A stretch of DNA of 64,000 nt from Streptomyces violascens (GCF_014649955.1 NZ_BMUA01000002.1:62001-126000), one strand, 5' to 3'; shown: positions 8,541-17,340, counted from the first letter of the stretch. The notes: generated by a model not told the origin, from the sequence alone. Translations and numbers: made by a program.

Positions 8541-9704
8541 ATGCGGCATTTCGGGCACGTCTCGCCGGCTGCGCGGAAGAACCTCTTCCATCGTGAGCCC
8601 TGCGAGTTCACCGCGGGCTCGTCCGCGCGCGTGCTGTCGGCCGCCCTCGGCGCCACCCTGTACAGCCCGGCGACCCGGCCCACCCTCGCCGACGACGTCC
8701 TGAAACAGGCCGGCCGCGGTGTCGTGTCCATGGTGCTGTGCCTGGAGGACTCGATCGACGACGCCGAGGTGGCGGCCGCCGAGGCCAACCTGGTCCGCCA
8801 GTTCGCCGATCTCGACGCCCGCGGCGAGGAGGTCCCGCTGCTCTTCGTGCGGGTCCGCGAGCCCCTCCAGATCCCCGACCTCGTGCACCGCCTCGGCGAC
8901 TCCGCGCGCCTGCTCTGCGGCTTCGTCCTGCCCAAGTTCACCGAGGAGCGCGGCATCGACTTCCTGGAGGCGCTCACCGCCGCCGAGTCCGCGAGCGGCC
9001 GCCGCCTCTTCGCGATGCCCGTCCTCGAATCGCCCCAGCTGCTCCACCTGGAGACCCGGGCCGAAACCCTGGCCGGAATCGGGCGCACGGTGGAGAAGTA
9101 CCGCGAGCGCGTCCTCGCGCTGCGCCTCGGCGTCACCGACTTCTGCTCCACCTACGGCCTTCGCCGCTCGCCCGACATGACGGCGTACGACGTGCAGATC
9201 GTGGCCGGGGTCATCGCCGACGTGGTGAACGTGCTCGGCCGGGCCGACGGCAGCGGCTTCACCATCACCGGGCCCGTATGGGAGTACTTCCGCGTCCAGG
9301 AGCGGATGTTCAAGCCCCAGCTGCGCCGCAGCCCCTTCCTCGAAGGCCGCGCCGAAGAGCTGCGCACCGCATTGATCGAGCACGATCTGGACGGGCTGCT
9401 CCGCGAGATCGAGCTCGACCGGGCCAACGGCCTGCTCGGCAAGACCTGCATCCACCCCTCGCACGTGGTGCCCGTGCACGCCCTGTCGGTGGTCAGCCAC
9501 GAGGAGTTCAGTGACGCCCAGGACATCCTGCGGCCCGAGCGGGGCGGCGGCGGGGTGCTGCGCTCGGCGTACACGAACAAGATGAACGAGGTGAAGCCGC
9601 ACCGGGCCTGGGCCGAGCGCACCCTGCTTCGGGCCGAGGTGTTCGGCGTCGCCGCCGAGGACGTCGGCTTCGTGGACCTGCTCACGGCCGGCCTGGCCGG
9701 CTGA
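8541..9704 (+). CDS. HpcH/HpaI-type aldolase (CitE-like), Ter-associated
   Basis: About 387 residues of TIM-barrel aldolase/citrate-lyase beta-like fold, longer than ordinary CitE (about 290). Recognisable segments are VSMVLCLEDSIDDAE (the acidic metal-binding strand), LLFVRVREP (Arg of the substrate pocket), RRLFAMPVLESPQLL (metal-ligand Glu), LALRLGVTDFCSTYGLRR and GKTCIHPSHVVPVHA (the conserved IHP motif). ATG 8541 has the GGGGGA tract 6-7 bases upstream; ATG 8535 is too close to it. Aldolase, PRTase and HAD genes in this order match the metabolite module that Anantharaman, Iyer and Aravind linked to Ter systems and proposed to make a nucleoside-like compound. Confidence 0.85.
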   Translation: MRHFGHVSPAARKNLFHREPCEFTAGSSARVLSAALGATLYSPATRPTLADDVLKQAGRGVVSMVLCLEDSIDDAEVAAAEANLVRQFADLDARGEEVPLLFVRVREPLQIPDLVHRLGDSARLLCGFVLPKFTEERGIDFLEALTAAESASGRRLFAMPVLESPQLLHLETRAETLAGIGRTVEKYRERVLALRLGVTDFCSTYGLRRSPDMTAYDVQIVAGVIADVVNVLGRADGSGFTITGPVWEYFRVQERMFKPQLRRSPFLEGRAEELRTALIEHDLDGLLREIELDRANGLLGKTCIHPSHVVPVHALSVVSHEEFSDAQDILRPERGGGGVLRSAYTNKMNEVKPHRAWAERTLLRAEVFGVAAEDVGFVDLLTAGLAG

Positions 9705-9707
9705 CGT

Positions 9708-9777
9708 ACGAACCACCGGCACGAACCCCGGCACGAACGACGAGTACGAACGATCAGTGCGTACGCACAGAACGAAC
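9708..9777. repeat. Five phased ACGAAC repeats
   Basis: ACGAAC occurs at 9708, 9721, 9733, 9746 and 9772, spacings 13, 12, 13 and 26 bases, so all lie on one 13-base grid with one missing copy. They fill the 89-base spacer between the aldolase stop and the PRTase start. This may be an operator array or a simple repeat. Confidence 0.7.
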
Positions 9778-9793
9778 AGAGAGACACAGCACC

Positions 9794-12265
9794 GTGGTTG
9801 AGTGGTCGGGAACATGGGTCGCCGAGCGGCTCGGAGTCGAGCTCGTCGGGGACGAGGACCTGAGCGGTCTGCTCGGGCTCGCCCTGCGCCGCAACCCGAA
9901 GCGTGCCCATCTCCTCGTCTCGAACGTGCTGGGCAAGCACGTGCCGCAGAGCCCGTCCGTGGTGTGGCGTACGGGGTACGAACTCGGCCTGCGTGTGAGG
10001 GAGTTGCTCGGCGCGGAGGCGGCCGCGCGGGCCGTGGTGCTCGGGTACGCCGAGACCGCGACGGGCCTCGGCCACTCGGTCGCGGACGGCCTCGCCCTGG
10101 CCCCGTGCCTGCACTCGACCCGCCGCCCGGTCGACGGCGTGGCGACAGCGGGCGGCTTCGAGGAGTCCCACTCCCACGCCACCTCCCACCTCCTGCTGCC
10201 CGAGGACCCCCAACTCCTCGCCGGGCAGGGCCCGTTGGTCCTGGTCGACGACGAGTTCTCGACCGGCAACACGGTCCTGAACACCATTGGCGACCTGCAC
10301 GCGCGCCATCCGCGCGACCACTACGTGATCGTCGCCCTGGTCGACATGCGCTCCCCGCAGGACCGAGACCGCCTGACCGCCTTCGCGGCGGAGATCGGCG
10401 CCCGCGTCGACCTGATCGCCTCGGCGTCGGGGACGGTACGGCTGCCGGAGGGGGTGTTGGAGAAGGGGCGGGCGTTGGTGGAGGAGTTCGAGGCGAGTAA
10501 CCAGGGACACCTGCTCGGTAAGAGCAGCGCTCCATCCCTGAGCCACGCACACCGCGTCGACCTCCCCTGGCCCGCGGGCCTTCCCGACGGTGGGCGGCAC
10601 GGGTTCACCCCGGCCCACCGGGCCGAGCTCGAGGCGGCCCTGCCGGAGATGGCGGCCCGCCTTGCCGACGCGGTGGGCGCCGGCGCCCCTGACAGGCCCC
10701 GCGTACTCGTCCTCGGCTTCGAGGAGTTGATGTACGCGCCGCTCCGCCTCGCCGTCGCCCTCGAAGAGCTCGGCGGCGCCGAGGTGCGCTACTCCACCAC
10801 CACCCGCTCGCCGGTGCTCGCCGTGGACGACCCCGGGTACGCCATCCGCACCCGCCTCGCCTTCCCCGCGCACGACGACCCGGCCGACGGGCCCGGCGAG
10901 CGGTACGCGTACAACGTGGCGGGCAACGGCTTCGACGCGGTCATAGCCGTCGTCGACTCGGCCGCCGACACCCGCCAACTGCACGCCCCCGACGGCCTGC
11001 TGGCCCAGCTCGCCGCCCACATACCGCACGTCGTGCTCGCCGTGCTGCCCTCGTACGTACCCGAAGGTGCCCCCATGCCCGAGCCGCTGCCCGAACCCCT
11101 CAGGGGACCCGCCTTCTCCTCCTACGCGCCCGACGAGGTCGGCTGGCTGCTCAAGGACCTGTCCGGGGTCGAGCTCGAAGCCCCCACCGAGGAGCGCGAG
11201 GAGGCCATCCAGAGCGGCGGGGCGCACTACGCGGAGTCGCTGCCGGTCGAATACCAGCCGAGCCCGCAGTACCAGGAGCTGTTCCGTGCCGCGCTCGACA
11301 CCTCGGCGCACCGGATCGCGCAGGCCGTGGGCGTGGTCACCGAGACCGTCCTCGCCGAGCTCCCCCAACGCCGAAAGCGCCGGGGGGACCCCCATCCGCG
11401 CCCGGTGCTGGTCTCGCTGGCCCGCGCCGGAACGCCCGTCGGCGTCCTGATGCGCCGCTGGGCACAGCACCGCCACGGCCTCGACCTGCCGCACTACGCG
11501 GTGTCCATCGTGCGCGGCCGGGGCATCGACCCGAACGCACTGCGCTGGCTCGCCGCCCACCACGACCCGGCCGACGTCGTGTTCGTCGACGGCTGGACGG
11601 GCAAGGGCGCCATCACCCGCGAACTGGCCGCGGCCATCGCCGAGTTCCCCGAGTTCGAGGGCTTCGACCCGGAGATCGCGGTGCTCGCCGACCCCGGGTC
11701 CTGTGTGCGGACGTACGGCACCCGCGAGGACTTCCTGATCCCGTCGGCCTGCCTCAACTCGACGGTGTCCGGGCTGATTTCACGCACCGTCCTTCGCCGG
11801 GACCTCATCGGTCCCGGCGACTTCCACGGCGCCAAGTTCTACCGCGAGCTGGCCGGCGCCGACGTCTCGGGCGACTTCCTCGACGCCGTCGCCGCCCGCT
11901 TCGACGAGGTCGCGGCCGACGTGGACCGCGAGGCGAAGGCCCTGCGGGACGCGGACCGCACGCCGAGCTGGGAGGGCTGGGCGGCCGTCGAGCGGATCAG
12001 CGAGGAGTACGGCATCCACGACGTCAACCTGGTCAAGCCCGGCGTCGGCGAGACCACCCGGGTGCTCCTTCGCCGGGTCCCGTGGAAGATCCTCGCCGGG
12101 CGGGGCGCAGGGGCCGACCTCGACCACGTCAGGCTGCTCGCCGAACAGCGCGGGGTGCCGGTAGAGGAGGTGGACGGCCTTCCGTACAGCTGCGTCGGCC
12201 TGATCCACCCCCAGTACACGCGGGGCGCGACCGGCGCCGACGGCAGGGCGGTGGCGGCCAAGTGA
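9794..12265 (+). CDS. Fused double phosphoribosyltransferase with TRSP and PELOTA domains
   Basis: An 823-residue protein. Order of domains as I read them: PRTase_2-type phosphoribosyltransferase (1-230, PRPP loop VLVDDEFSTGNT near 150), TRSP domain (about 290-400), a second PRTase-like domain of the StiP/PRTase_1 type (about 420-700, loop VVFVDGWTGKGA near 595), and a C-terminal PELOTA-type RNA-binding-like domain (about 745-815, LAEQRGVPVEEVDGLPYSC). The GTG start at 9794 has only a weak ribosome binding site, but homology begins at once (WSGTWVAERLGVEL). In the predicted Ter-linked pathway these parts make or transfer a phosphoribosyl group. The HAD phosphatase start overlaps the stop. Fusion of the two halves is the notable feature. 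Confidence 0.8.
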   Translation: MVEWSGTWVAERLGVELVGDEDLSGLLGLALRRNPKRAHLLVSNVLGKHVPQSPSVVWRTGYELGLRVRELLGAEAAARAVVLGYAETATGLGHSVADGLALAPCLHSTRRPVDGVATAGGFEESHSHATSHLLLPEDPQLLAGQGPLVLVDDEFSTGNTVLNTIGDLHARHPRDHYVIVALVDMRSPQDRDRLTAFAAEIGARVDLIASASGTVRLPEGVLEKGRALVEEFEASNQGHLLGKSSAPSLSHAHRVDLPWPAGLPDGGRHGFTPAHRAELEAALPEMAARLADAVGAGAPDRPRVLVLGFEELMYAPLRLAVALEELGGAEVRYSTTTRSPVLAVDDPGYAIRTRLAFPAHDDPADGPGERYAYNVAGNGFDAVIAVVDSAADTRQLHAPDGLLAQLAAHIPHVVLAVLPSYVPEGAPMPEPLPEPLRGPAFSSYAPDEVGWLLKDLSGVELEAPTEEREEAIQSGGAHYAESLPVEYQPSPQYQELFRAALDTSAHRIAQAVGVVTETVLAELPQRRKRRGDPHPRPVLVSLARAGTPVGVLMRRWAQHRHGLDLPHYAVSIVRGRGIDPNALRWLAAHHDPADVVFVDGWTGKGAITRELAAAIAEFPEFEGFDPEIAVLADPGSCVRTYGTREDFLIPSACLNSTVSGLISRTVLRRDLIGPGDFHGAKFYRELAGADVSGDFLDAVAARFDEVAADVDREAKALRDADRTPSWEGWAAVERISEEYGIHDVNLVKPGVGETTRVLLRRVPWKILAGRGAGADLDHVRLLAEQRGVPVEEVDGLPYSCVGLIHPQYTRGATGADGRAVAAK

Positions 12266-13101
12266 GCATCCCGGTGAGCACGTCTGTGAGCGCCCCTGGT
12301 GTGACGCTGGTAGCCAGCGATCTCGACCGTACGCTGATCTACTCGGCGGCCGCCCTCGGGCTGACCATGCCCGACCACCGGGCGCCGCGTCTGCTCTGCG
12401 TCGAGGTGCACGAGCACAAGCCCCTCTCGTACGTCACCGAGCACGCGGCGCACCTGCTGACCGAGCTCAAGTCGGCGGCCGTCTTCGTGCCCACCACGAC
12501 CCGCACCCGCAAGCAGTACCAGCGCATCCAACTCCCGGGACCGGCCTCGGAGTTCGCGATCTGCGCCAACGGCGGGCACCTGCTCGTGAACGGCGTGTCC
12601 GACCCGGACTGGGCGCGCGGGGTGACGGGCCGCATCGCCGCCGAGTGCGCCTCCCTCGACGAGGTGCGCGCCCACCTGAGGGCCGTCGCCGACCCGAGCT
12701 GGCTCCGCAAGGAACGAGTCGCCGAGGACCTCTTCGCGTACCTCGTCGTGGAGCGGGAGCTGCTGCCCGAGGAGTGGGTCAAGGAGCTCGCCGCCTGGGC
12801 CGAGCCGCGCGGCTGGACGGTCTCGCTCCAGGGCCGCAAGATCTACGCCGTGCCGAAGCCGCTCACCAAGAGCGCGGCGGTCCGCGAGGTAGCCCGGCGC
12901 ACCGGGGCCACACTCACCCTGGCCGCCGGGGACTCGCTCCTCGACGCCGACCTGCTGCTCGCCGCCGACCACGGCTGGCGCCCGGGCCACGGCGAACTGG
13001 CCGAGGCCGGCTGGCGGTCGCCGGACACGGAAGCCCTGCCCGAGTGCGGGGTGTTGGCGGGCGAGGAGATCCTGCGCCGCTTCCTCGGCGCCCGGGATTG
13101 A
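12262..13101 (+). CDS. HAD-superfamily phosphatase, Ter-associated
   Basis: A 279-residue cytosolic HAD hydrolase. Motif I is LVASDLDRTLIYS near residue 20 (two Asp separated by one residue), motif II is in FVPTTTRTRKQY, and motif III/IV are LTKSAAVREV and LAAGDSLLDADLLLAAD. The cap region lies between about 90 and 200. GTG 12262 overlaps the upstream TGA (GTGA), showing translational coupling to the PRTase. In this operon it is expected to dephosphorylate the phosphoribosylated intermediate; the substrate is unknown. Confidence 0.85.
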   Translation: MSIPVSTSVSAPGVTLVASDLDRTLIYSAAALGLTMPDHRAPRLLCVEVHEHKPLSYVTEHAAHLLTELKSAAVFVPTTTRTRKQYQRIQLPGPASEFAICANGGHLLVNGVSDPDWARGVTGRIAAECASLDEVRAHLRAVADPSWLRKERVAEDLFAYLVVERELLPEEWVKELAAWAEPRGWTVSLQGRKIYAVPKPLTKSAAVREVARRTGATLTLAAGDSLLDADLLLAADHGWRPGHGELAEAGWRSPDTEALPECGVLAGEEILRRFLGARD

Positions 13102-13114
13102 GTACGGTCGCAGC

Positions 13115-13774
13115 ATGACCAAGGGAAACAGCACCAAAATCACTGACGAGTTGTACGCGTACATGCTGGCTCACAACCCGCCCCTGGACGCCGTGCAGCG
13201 TGAGCTCGTGGCGACGACGTACGAGCGCCTCCCGGACCACGCGGGCATGCAGTCGGCCGAGGAGCAGGGCCCGCTCCTCGCCTTCCTGGTACGTCTGGTG
13301 AACGCCCGCCACATCGTCGAGGTGGGCACCTTCACCGGCTTCTCGGCACTGGCCATGGCGCAGGCGCTTCCGGCCGACGGAAAGCTGATCGCCTGCGACG
13401 TCTCCGAGGAGTGGACGGCGTACGGCAAGGAGGCCTGGGCGAAGGCGGGCGTGGCCGACCGCATCGAGCTCCGGATCGCCCCGGCCCTCGACACGCTGCG
13501 AGCGATGCCTGTCGACCCCCACATCGACTTCGCGTACCTGGACGCGGACAAGGGCAACTACATCGCGTACTGGGAGGAGTTGGTGCCGCGGCTGCGTCCC
13601 GGCGGGGTGATTGCCACGGACAACGTGCTGTACCACGGCAGGGTCCTCGACCCGGAGGCGCCGGGGGCGCCCGCGGCGATCCGGGCGTTCAACGAACATG
13701 TCGCCGCGGATGAGCGGATGGACAGCGTGATGCTGACGGTGGCGGACGGCCTGACGCTGTCGCGGCGGAGGTAG
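13115..13774 (+). CDS. Class I O-methyltransferase (CCoAOMT-like)
   Basis: 219 residues, SAM-dependent, of the caffeoyl-CoA/catechol O-methyltransferase family (methyltransf_3). Motif I is IVEVGTFTGFSALAMAQALP near residue 70. The metal-binding region reads FAYLDADKGNY and GGVIATDNVLYHGRV, with Asp and Asn ligands and LTVADGLTLSRRR as the typical end. It starts 13 bases after the HAD stop, so it is probably the last gene of the aldolase-PRTase-HAD operon, but it may also be an unrelated neighbour. Acceptor unknown. Confidence 0.88.
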   Translation: MTKGNSTKITDELYAYMLAHNPPLDAVQRELVATTYERLPDHAGMQSAEEQGPLLAFLVRLVNARHIVEVGTFTGFSALAMAQALPADGKLIACDVSEEWTAYGKEAWAKAGVADRIELRIAPALDTLRAMPVDPHIDFAYLDADKGNYIAYWEELVPRLRPGGVIATDNVLYHGRVLDPEAPGAPAAIRAFNEHVAADERMDSVMLTVADGLTLSRRR

Positions 13775-13793
13775 TTCCCCTGGGCGGGGGGCC

Positions 13794-13848
13794 TGTTCGT
13801 CTGCGACCGCCGCGAGCCGCCGCGCAGTTCCCCGCGCCCCTATGGGGT
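13794..13848 (+). repeat. Dispersed Streptomyces intergenic repeat, copy 1
   Basis: Copy of a 55-60 bp element with a 5' part like GTTCGTCTGCGGCCG and the 3' core GCGCAGTTCCCCGCGCCCC. More copies at 14001-14059, 39957-40011, 49238-49292, 59774-59810 and 59851-59909, and inverted at 15170-15223 and 15251-15307. No coding potential. Confidence 0.8.
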
Positions 13849-14000
13849 CGGCGTGCGCCCGCTCGGCGTTCCGCGGGGTGCGGGCTGTTCGTCTGCGGCC
13901 GGTTGTGGAGGCTCGCGCCACGCGGAGCCGCGCATTGTCACAGCCCGCGCCCCTGGGGGCGTTTGCGTACGCCGCTCGCTGAGTGCTGTGGGGGTGCGGG

Positions 14001-14059
14001 TTGTTCGTCCGCGGGCCGTCGCGGGCCGGGCGCGCAGTTCCCCGCGCCCCTGGCAGGGT
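14001..14059 (+). repeat. Dispersed intergenic repeat, copy 2
   Basis: Second copy of the element between the methyltransferase and the zinc-ribbon gene: GTTCGTCCGCGGGCCGTCG then GCGCAGTTCCCCGCGCCCC. A degenerate third copy lies between them (about 13890-13960). The 330-base gap 13775-14104 is therefore almost wholly repeat. Confidence 0.8.
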
Positions 14060-14104
14060 GGGGGATACGCGCCGGACTTCGGCAAGCCCGCTTAGTCTGG
14101 GGCC

Positions 14105-14317
14105 ATGCCTCGCTATGAATACCGCTGCCGCCCCTGCGACGACACGTTCGAGCTCAGCCGCCCGATGGCCGAGTCCTCCGCGCCGGCAACCTGCCCGGCC
14201 GGCCACGCCGACACGGTGAAGCTGCTCTCCACGGTGGCCGTAGGAGGCTCAGCCAAGTCCGGGCCCGCCCCGTCCGCCGGTGGCGGCGGCTGTTGCGGAG
14301 GCGGCTGCTGCGGCTAG
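14105..14317 (+). CDS. FmdB family zinc-ribbon protein
   Basis: 70 residues. It starts MPRYEYRCRPCDDTFELS, the classic FmdB/CxxC_CxxC_SSSS start, with a Cys pair CRPC and a second site CPAGH. It then has a flexible Ser/Gly linker and a Cys-Gly-rich end (GGGGCCGGGCCG) that could bind an additional metal. FmdB proteins are small regulators or accessory proteins of unknown mechanism. It is monocistronic between repeat-filled spacers. Confidence 0.85.
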   Translation: MPRYEYRCRPCDDTFELSRPMAESSAPATCPAGHADTVKLLSTVAVGGSAKSGPAPSAGGGGCCGGGCCG

Positions 14318-14546
14318 CGAGCCTGTGACCGCATCCCGCGGAGGACCGAGGGGGCTCGGAGCGCACCCTGCTGGGGGCGCGGGGCTGTGACATTGTGCGG
14401 CTTCGCCGCGTGTCGCGCCCGGCCGCAGTCGGCCCGCACCCAAACACCCGCCCCCTGGCCCCCCCGCGCGGAGCGACATGCCTGAGGCCGGAGGTCCGCC
14501 CTCCATCCGCGGTCGTCTGCGCCGTGGCGGGTAGCAGGGCGGCAGG
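14318..14546. other. Gene-free spacer with degenerate inverted repeat copy
   Basis: Convergent spacer without a credible gene. About 14370-14445 resembles the dispersed element in inverted orientation (GGGGGCGCGGGGCTGTGAC), so it is a decayed copy or a related variant. Confidence 0.5.
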
Positions 14547-15062
14547 TCAAAGATCGTCGGTGTGCTCGTGGCGCGCCTTCCAGTACGGGTTGTCGTGCGG
14601 CAGGAAGCCGGTGACCCTCCCGTACATCCCGAACACCATCAGGAGCAGCCCGACCACGAAGCTGAACAGCACGTTCTGCATCTTGAAGGCCAGGAAGTTG
14701 TGCGAGGTGTCGAGCAGCGCGAGGTTCACGAACCCGCTGATCAGGAACAGGACGCCGAGCGTGATGTTGAGCGTCGAGGCGAAATTGCCGCCCTTGACCA
14801 TCCCGTACAGGAGCACCAGGCCGACGACGATGGACAGCACGCTCAGCGCGCCGTTGGTGTTCAGCCCGGCGACCCGGTCACCGCCGGTGTCGAAGAACCC
14901 GATCTGATGGACCAGTCCGAGAATGCCGAAGACGAGCAATACGACCCCCATCGCCCCGGCGCCGAAGCGGTAGACGCGGTTGAGGCGGTGGTCGACCGGC
15001 AGATGCTCGTTGAGCGAGACCCGGCTGTGATTGAGGCGCTGCGAGATCGTGTGGGTGGCCAT
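14547..15062 (-). CDS. DUF4383 membrane protein
   Basis: 171 residues with four predicted membrane helices (MGVVLLVFGILGLVHQIGF, ALSVLSIVVGLVLLYGMV, STLNITLGVLFLISGFVNLAL and VLFSFVVGLLLMVFGMYGRV). The polar N-terminus contains HLPVDHRLNRVYRFGAG, typical of DUF4383. Function unknown; the family is widespread in actinobacteria and is often stress-induced. The ATG at 15062 has GAGGAGGG 5 bases upstream. It is convergent with the zinc-ribbon gene. Confidence 0.85.
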   Translation of the reverse strand: MATHTISQRLNHSRVSLNEHLPVDHRLNRVYRFGAGAMGVVLLVFGILGLVHQIGFFDTGGDRVAGLNTNGALSVLSIVVGLVLLYGMVKGGNFASTLNITLGVLFLISGFVNLALLDTSHNFLAFKMQNVLFSFVVGLLLMVFGMYGRVTGFLPHDNPYWKARHEHTDDL

Positions 15063-15169
15063 GGGGCCCTCCTCATCCCTATCGCGAGGCACGCAGGGCG
15101 TACGTACACCAGCATCCGCCCGGTGACGGCCCCTAACAACTCGGGTGGGGGTGAGGAGCGCGTGCCGCT

Positions 15170-15307
15170 CAAGGGGCGCGGGGAACGGCGGGAGCAACCA
15201 CCCACGGTCCGCAGTCGAAGGGGCCGAGGCTCGGGCTGGCCGGCACCGAACCTGCCAGGGGCGCGGGGAGCGGTGCGAGCAATCACAACGGGCCCGCACC
15301 CGAACAA
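15170..15307 (-). repeat. Two inverted copies of the dispersed intergenic repeat
   Basis: On the minus strand the core GTTCCCCGCGCCCC and its 5' GCGGACCGTGGG part occur at 15170-15223 and again, more degenerate, at 15251-15307, filling the gap between the DUF4383 and coiled-coil genes. Confidence 0.7.
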
Positions 15308-15342
15308 GGGGCACCCCAATACCTACCCCCCCCGCGGAGCGC

Positions 15343-16704
15343 TCACGCCCCGTGCCCGAGCTCCTCCCGAATGCGGGACACCACATCCGCCACGGCCCGC
15401 CGCACGGCGTCCGTCTCCGTCAGGAAGTGCCAGTAGTCCGGGTGCCTGCCCTCCAGCGTGGCGATCGCCCGCTCCAGGCGGGCCACCGAATCGTCCAGGG
15501 GCCTGGCGTGACGGGGGTCGGGGGTGTTGCGCCCCGACATCGCCAGGCGCTGGGCGTCCCGGATCGCGAACCGGGTGCGCTGGATCTCCTGCTGCGGGTC
15601 CTTCGCCACGGCGTTGAGCTTCTGCAGCCGGTCGCCGGCGGCCGAGACCGCCTCGTCCGTGGAGTTGAGCAGCGCCCGCACCGTACTGAGCCGGGACGTC
15701 GCATCCGCCCAGCGCTGCTCCTCGCGCGCCTTGGCCGCCTCCTTGAGCTTCTCCTCCGCCTGCCGTACGGAGACGGCGGCCTGCTCGGGCACCTGCTGGA
15801 GGTCCTGCCAGCAGGCGGCGGAGAAGCGGCGGCGCAGTTCGCTGAGCACCGGGTCGACCCCGCCGGCCCGGGTGGTGAGCGCCTGGGCGCGGGTGCGCAG
15901 GGATACGAGCCTGCGGTCGATCTCGGCGGCCTTCGCGGGCAGCTGCTCGGCCTCGGCCCGTACGGCCTCGGCGTCGCGCAGCACCCGGTCGGCGCGCTGG
16001 AGCGTCTCGGGCACGCCGTGCCGTCCGGCACCCTCGTTGAGCTTGGTCAGCTCGGGGCCGAGCGAGGCGAGCCGCGCCGCGAGCTCGTCGGCGCGCAGGC
16101 CCGAGGCCCGTACGGCATCGAGCGCGGTACTGGCGCCGAGCAGCGCGTGCCGGGCGCGTTCGACGGCGGGGGCGAGCCGGGCGAGCTGGGTCTCGGCGGT
16201 GTCGAGGAGCGGCCGTAGGCTCTGCTCGAAGCGGTCGAGCTCGCCCTTCACACGGACGAGCTCGTCCTTGGCGGCGGTCAGTTCGGCCCGCGCCCGCGAG
16301 GCGACGGAGGCATCGAGGTCGTCCCGGTCCAGGTCGTGGGCGTCGACGGCGTTGATGTACTGGTTGGAGACCTCGTCGATACGGCGCCCGAGGGCAGCGA
16401 AGTCGTCGACGGCGCGGCGGGCGCCGAGCGAACTGTCCACGGCCGTGATCGTCTCGATGGAGATCCGCAGATCGCGCTGGGCGGTGTCGAGCTCGTAGAA
16501 CGCGGCAGCCGCCGCGTCCTTGGCCGCCTGGGCGTCGGCGCGCAGGCTCTCGCCGCGCCCGCCGAACCAGCGGCGCGTACCGCCTCCGGCGAAGGCGCCG
16601 GGCAGCACCGCGGCGCCGAGCACCACGGGGAACGCGATGAGCACCAGCACGTCCCGGACGGTGGCACCCGCTCTGCTGTACGGCCGCGCGTGTGTCGCCG
16701 TCAC
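15343..16704 (-). CDS. Membrane-anchored coiled-coil protein of unknown function
   Basis: About 453 residues. One N-terminal membrane segment (VRDVLVLIAFPVVLGAAVLPG) is followed by roughly 400 residues dominated by heptad-like Ala/Leu/Glu/Arg helices (for example LRADAQAAKDAAAAAFYELD and VRQAEEKLKEAAKAREEQRW), so a long helical-bundle or coiled-coil domain facing one side of the membrane is likely. No enzymatic motif. GTG 16704 is chosen because GGGAG lies 6 bases upstream and the protein then begins just before the membrane segment; ATG 16740 has its purine tract too close. Related proteins occur near TerD genes and carry an extra TPM domain that this one lacks. Confidence 0.7.
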   Translation of the reverse strand: MTATHARPYSRAGATVRDVLVLIAFPVVLGAAVLPGAFAGGGTRRWFGGRGESLRADAQAAKDAAAAAFYELDTAQRDLRISIETITAVDSSLGARRAVDDFAALGRRIDEVSNQYINAVDAHDLDRDDLDASVASRARAELTAAKDELVRVKGELDRFEQSLRPLLDTAETQLARLAPAVERARHALLGASTALDAVRASGLRADELAARLASLGPELTKLNEGAGRHGVPETLQRADRVLRDAEAVRAEAEQLPAKAAEIDRRLVSLRTRAQALTTRAGGVDPVLSELRRRFSAACWQDLQQVPEQAAVSVRQAEEKLKEAAKAREEQRWADATSRLSTVRALLNSTDEAVSAAGDRLQKLNAVAKDPQQEIQRTRFAIRDAQRLAMSGRNTPDPRHARPLDDSVARLERAIATLEGRHPDYWHFLTETDAVRRAVADVVSRIREELGHGA

Positions 16705-16826
16705 ATCCCTCTCCCGTGCTGTGTCGCCCTGCTGGTCCATTCTCCCACCAGGTAAGGACGAACACACCGGCCGGTTAGTTCATGGTTCCCCCTCCGATCT
16801 CGGGGCCGGTTCTCAGCCGGCGCGCC

Positions 16827-17084
16827 TCAGCTGCCGTGGATGAAGGGTTCAGCTGTCGTGGACGCCGACCCGAGGACGGTGGAGTGCCCGGCATCGATGG
16901 TCAGCACCTTCCCGCCGAAGGCGAAACTCTTGTGCTCGACGGGAGCGTCCGAGGCGTCCGAACTCCCGCACCCCGCGAGGGCGAAGCAGAGGACCCCGGC
17001 CCCGGCGGCAGCGAACAGCGCGGAGCGACAGCGAAATGCCGTGGTGATCTTCCCCCGGCTACGTGGCGGTGCCCGTGCCCCCAC
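16827..17084 (-). pseudogene. Truncated lipoprotein (N-terminal remnant)
   Basis: About 85 codons. Residues 20-40 form a lipoprotein signal peptide ending in the lipobox ALAGCGSS, followed by a short KSFAFGGKVLTIDAGHSTV strand. That strand matches the beginning of a family of Streptomyces secreted lipoproteins (DUF4097-like) that normally continue for another 150 or more residues. The frame ends soon after at TGA 16827. The GTG at 17084 has no ribosome binding site. I read it as a 3'-truncated remnant at the left edge of the tRNA-associated scar; a genuine short lipoprotein is the alternative. Confidence 0.5.
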
Positions 17085-17207
17085 GGTACGAGCGGTGACG
17101 GCGTGGGGTCTCTGGAGCCCGCTACCGAAACGGGGGCGATGCCAACCCCACCCGGATCGGGTTTGCGGCGGCACCCCATGGGCCATGTACGCTGTTCCCT
17201 CATCCAC

Positions 17208-17282
17208 GGGTGTGTAGCTCAGGGGTAGAGCGCTGCTCTTACAAAGCAGATGTCGGCGGTTCGAAACCGTCCACGCCCACCA
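17208..17282 (+). tRNA. tRNA-Val, anticodon UAC
   Basis: Full cloverleaf: acceptor GGGTGTG pairs with CACGCCC, D arm GCTC/GAGC, anticodon arm CTGCT-CTTACAA-AGCAG giving anticodon TAC, T arm GGCGG-TTCGAAA-CCGTC, discriminator A, and an encoded CCA at 17280-17282. It reads the GUA codon, which is rare at this GC content. It is followed by a terminator. Confidence 0.97.
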
Positions 17283-17308
17283 TGCCTGACCAGGCAATAC
17301 GTGAAAAG

Positions 17309-17340
17309 AAGGACCCTCGGGAGCATTCCCGGGGGTCCTT
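17309..17340 (+). terminator. Terminator after tRNA-Val
   Basis: A 14-bp stem with one G-T pair (AAGGACCCTCGGGA / TCCCGGGGGTCCTT), a GCAT loop, and a TCT tail, 27 bases after the tRNA. Confidence 0.85.
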
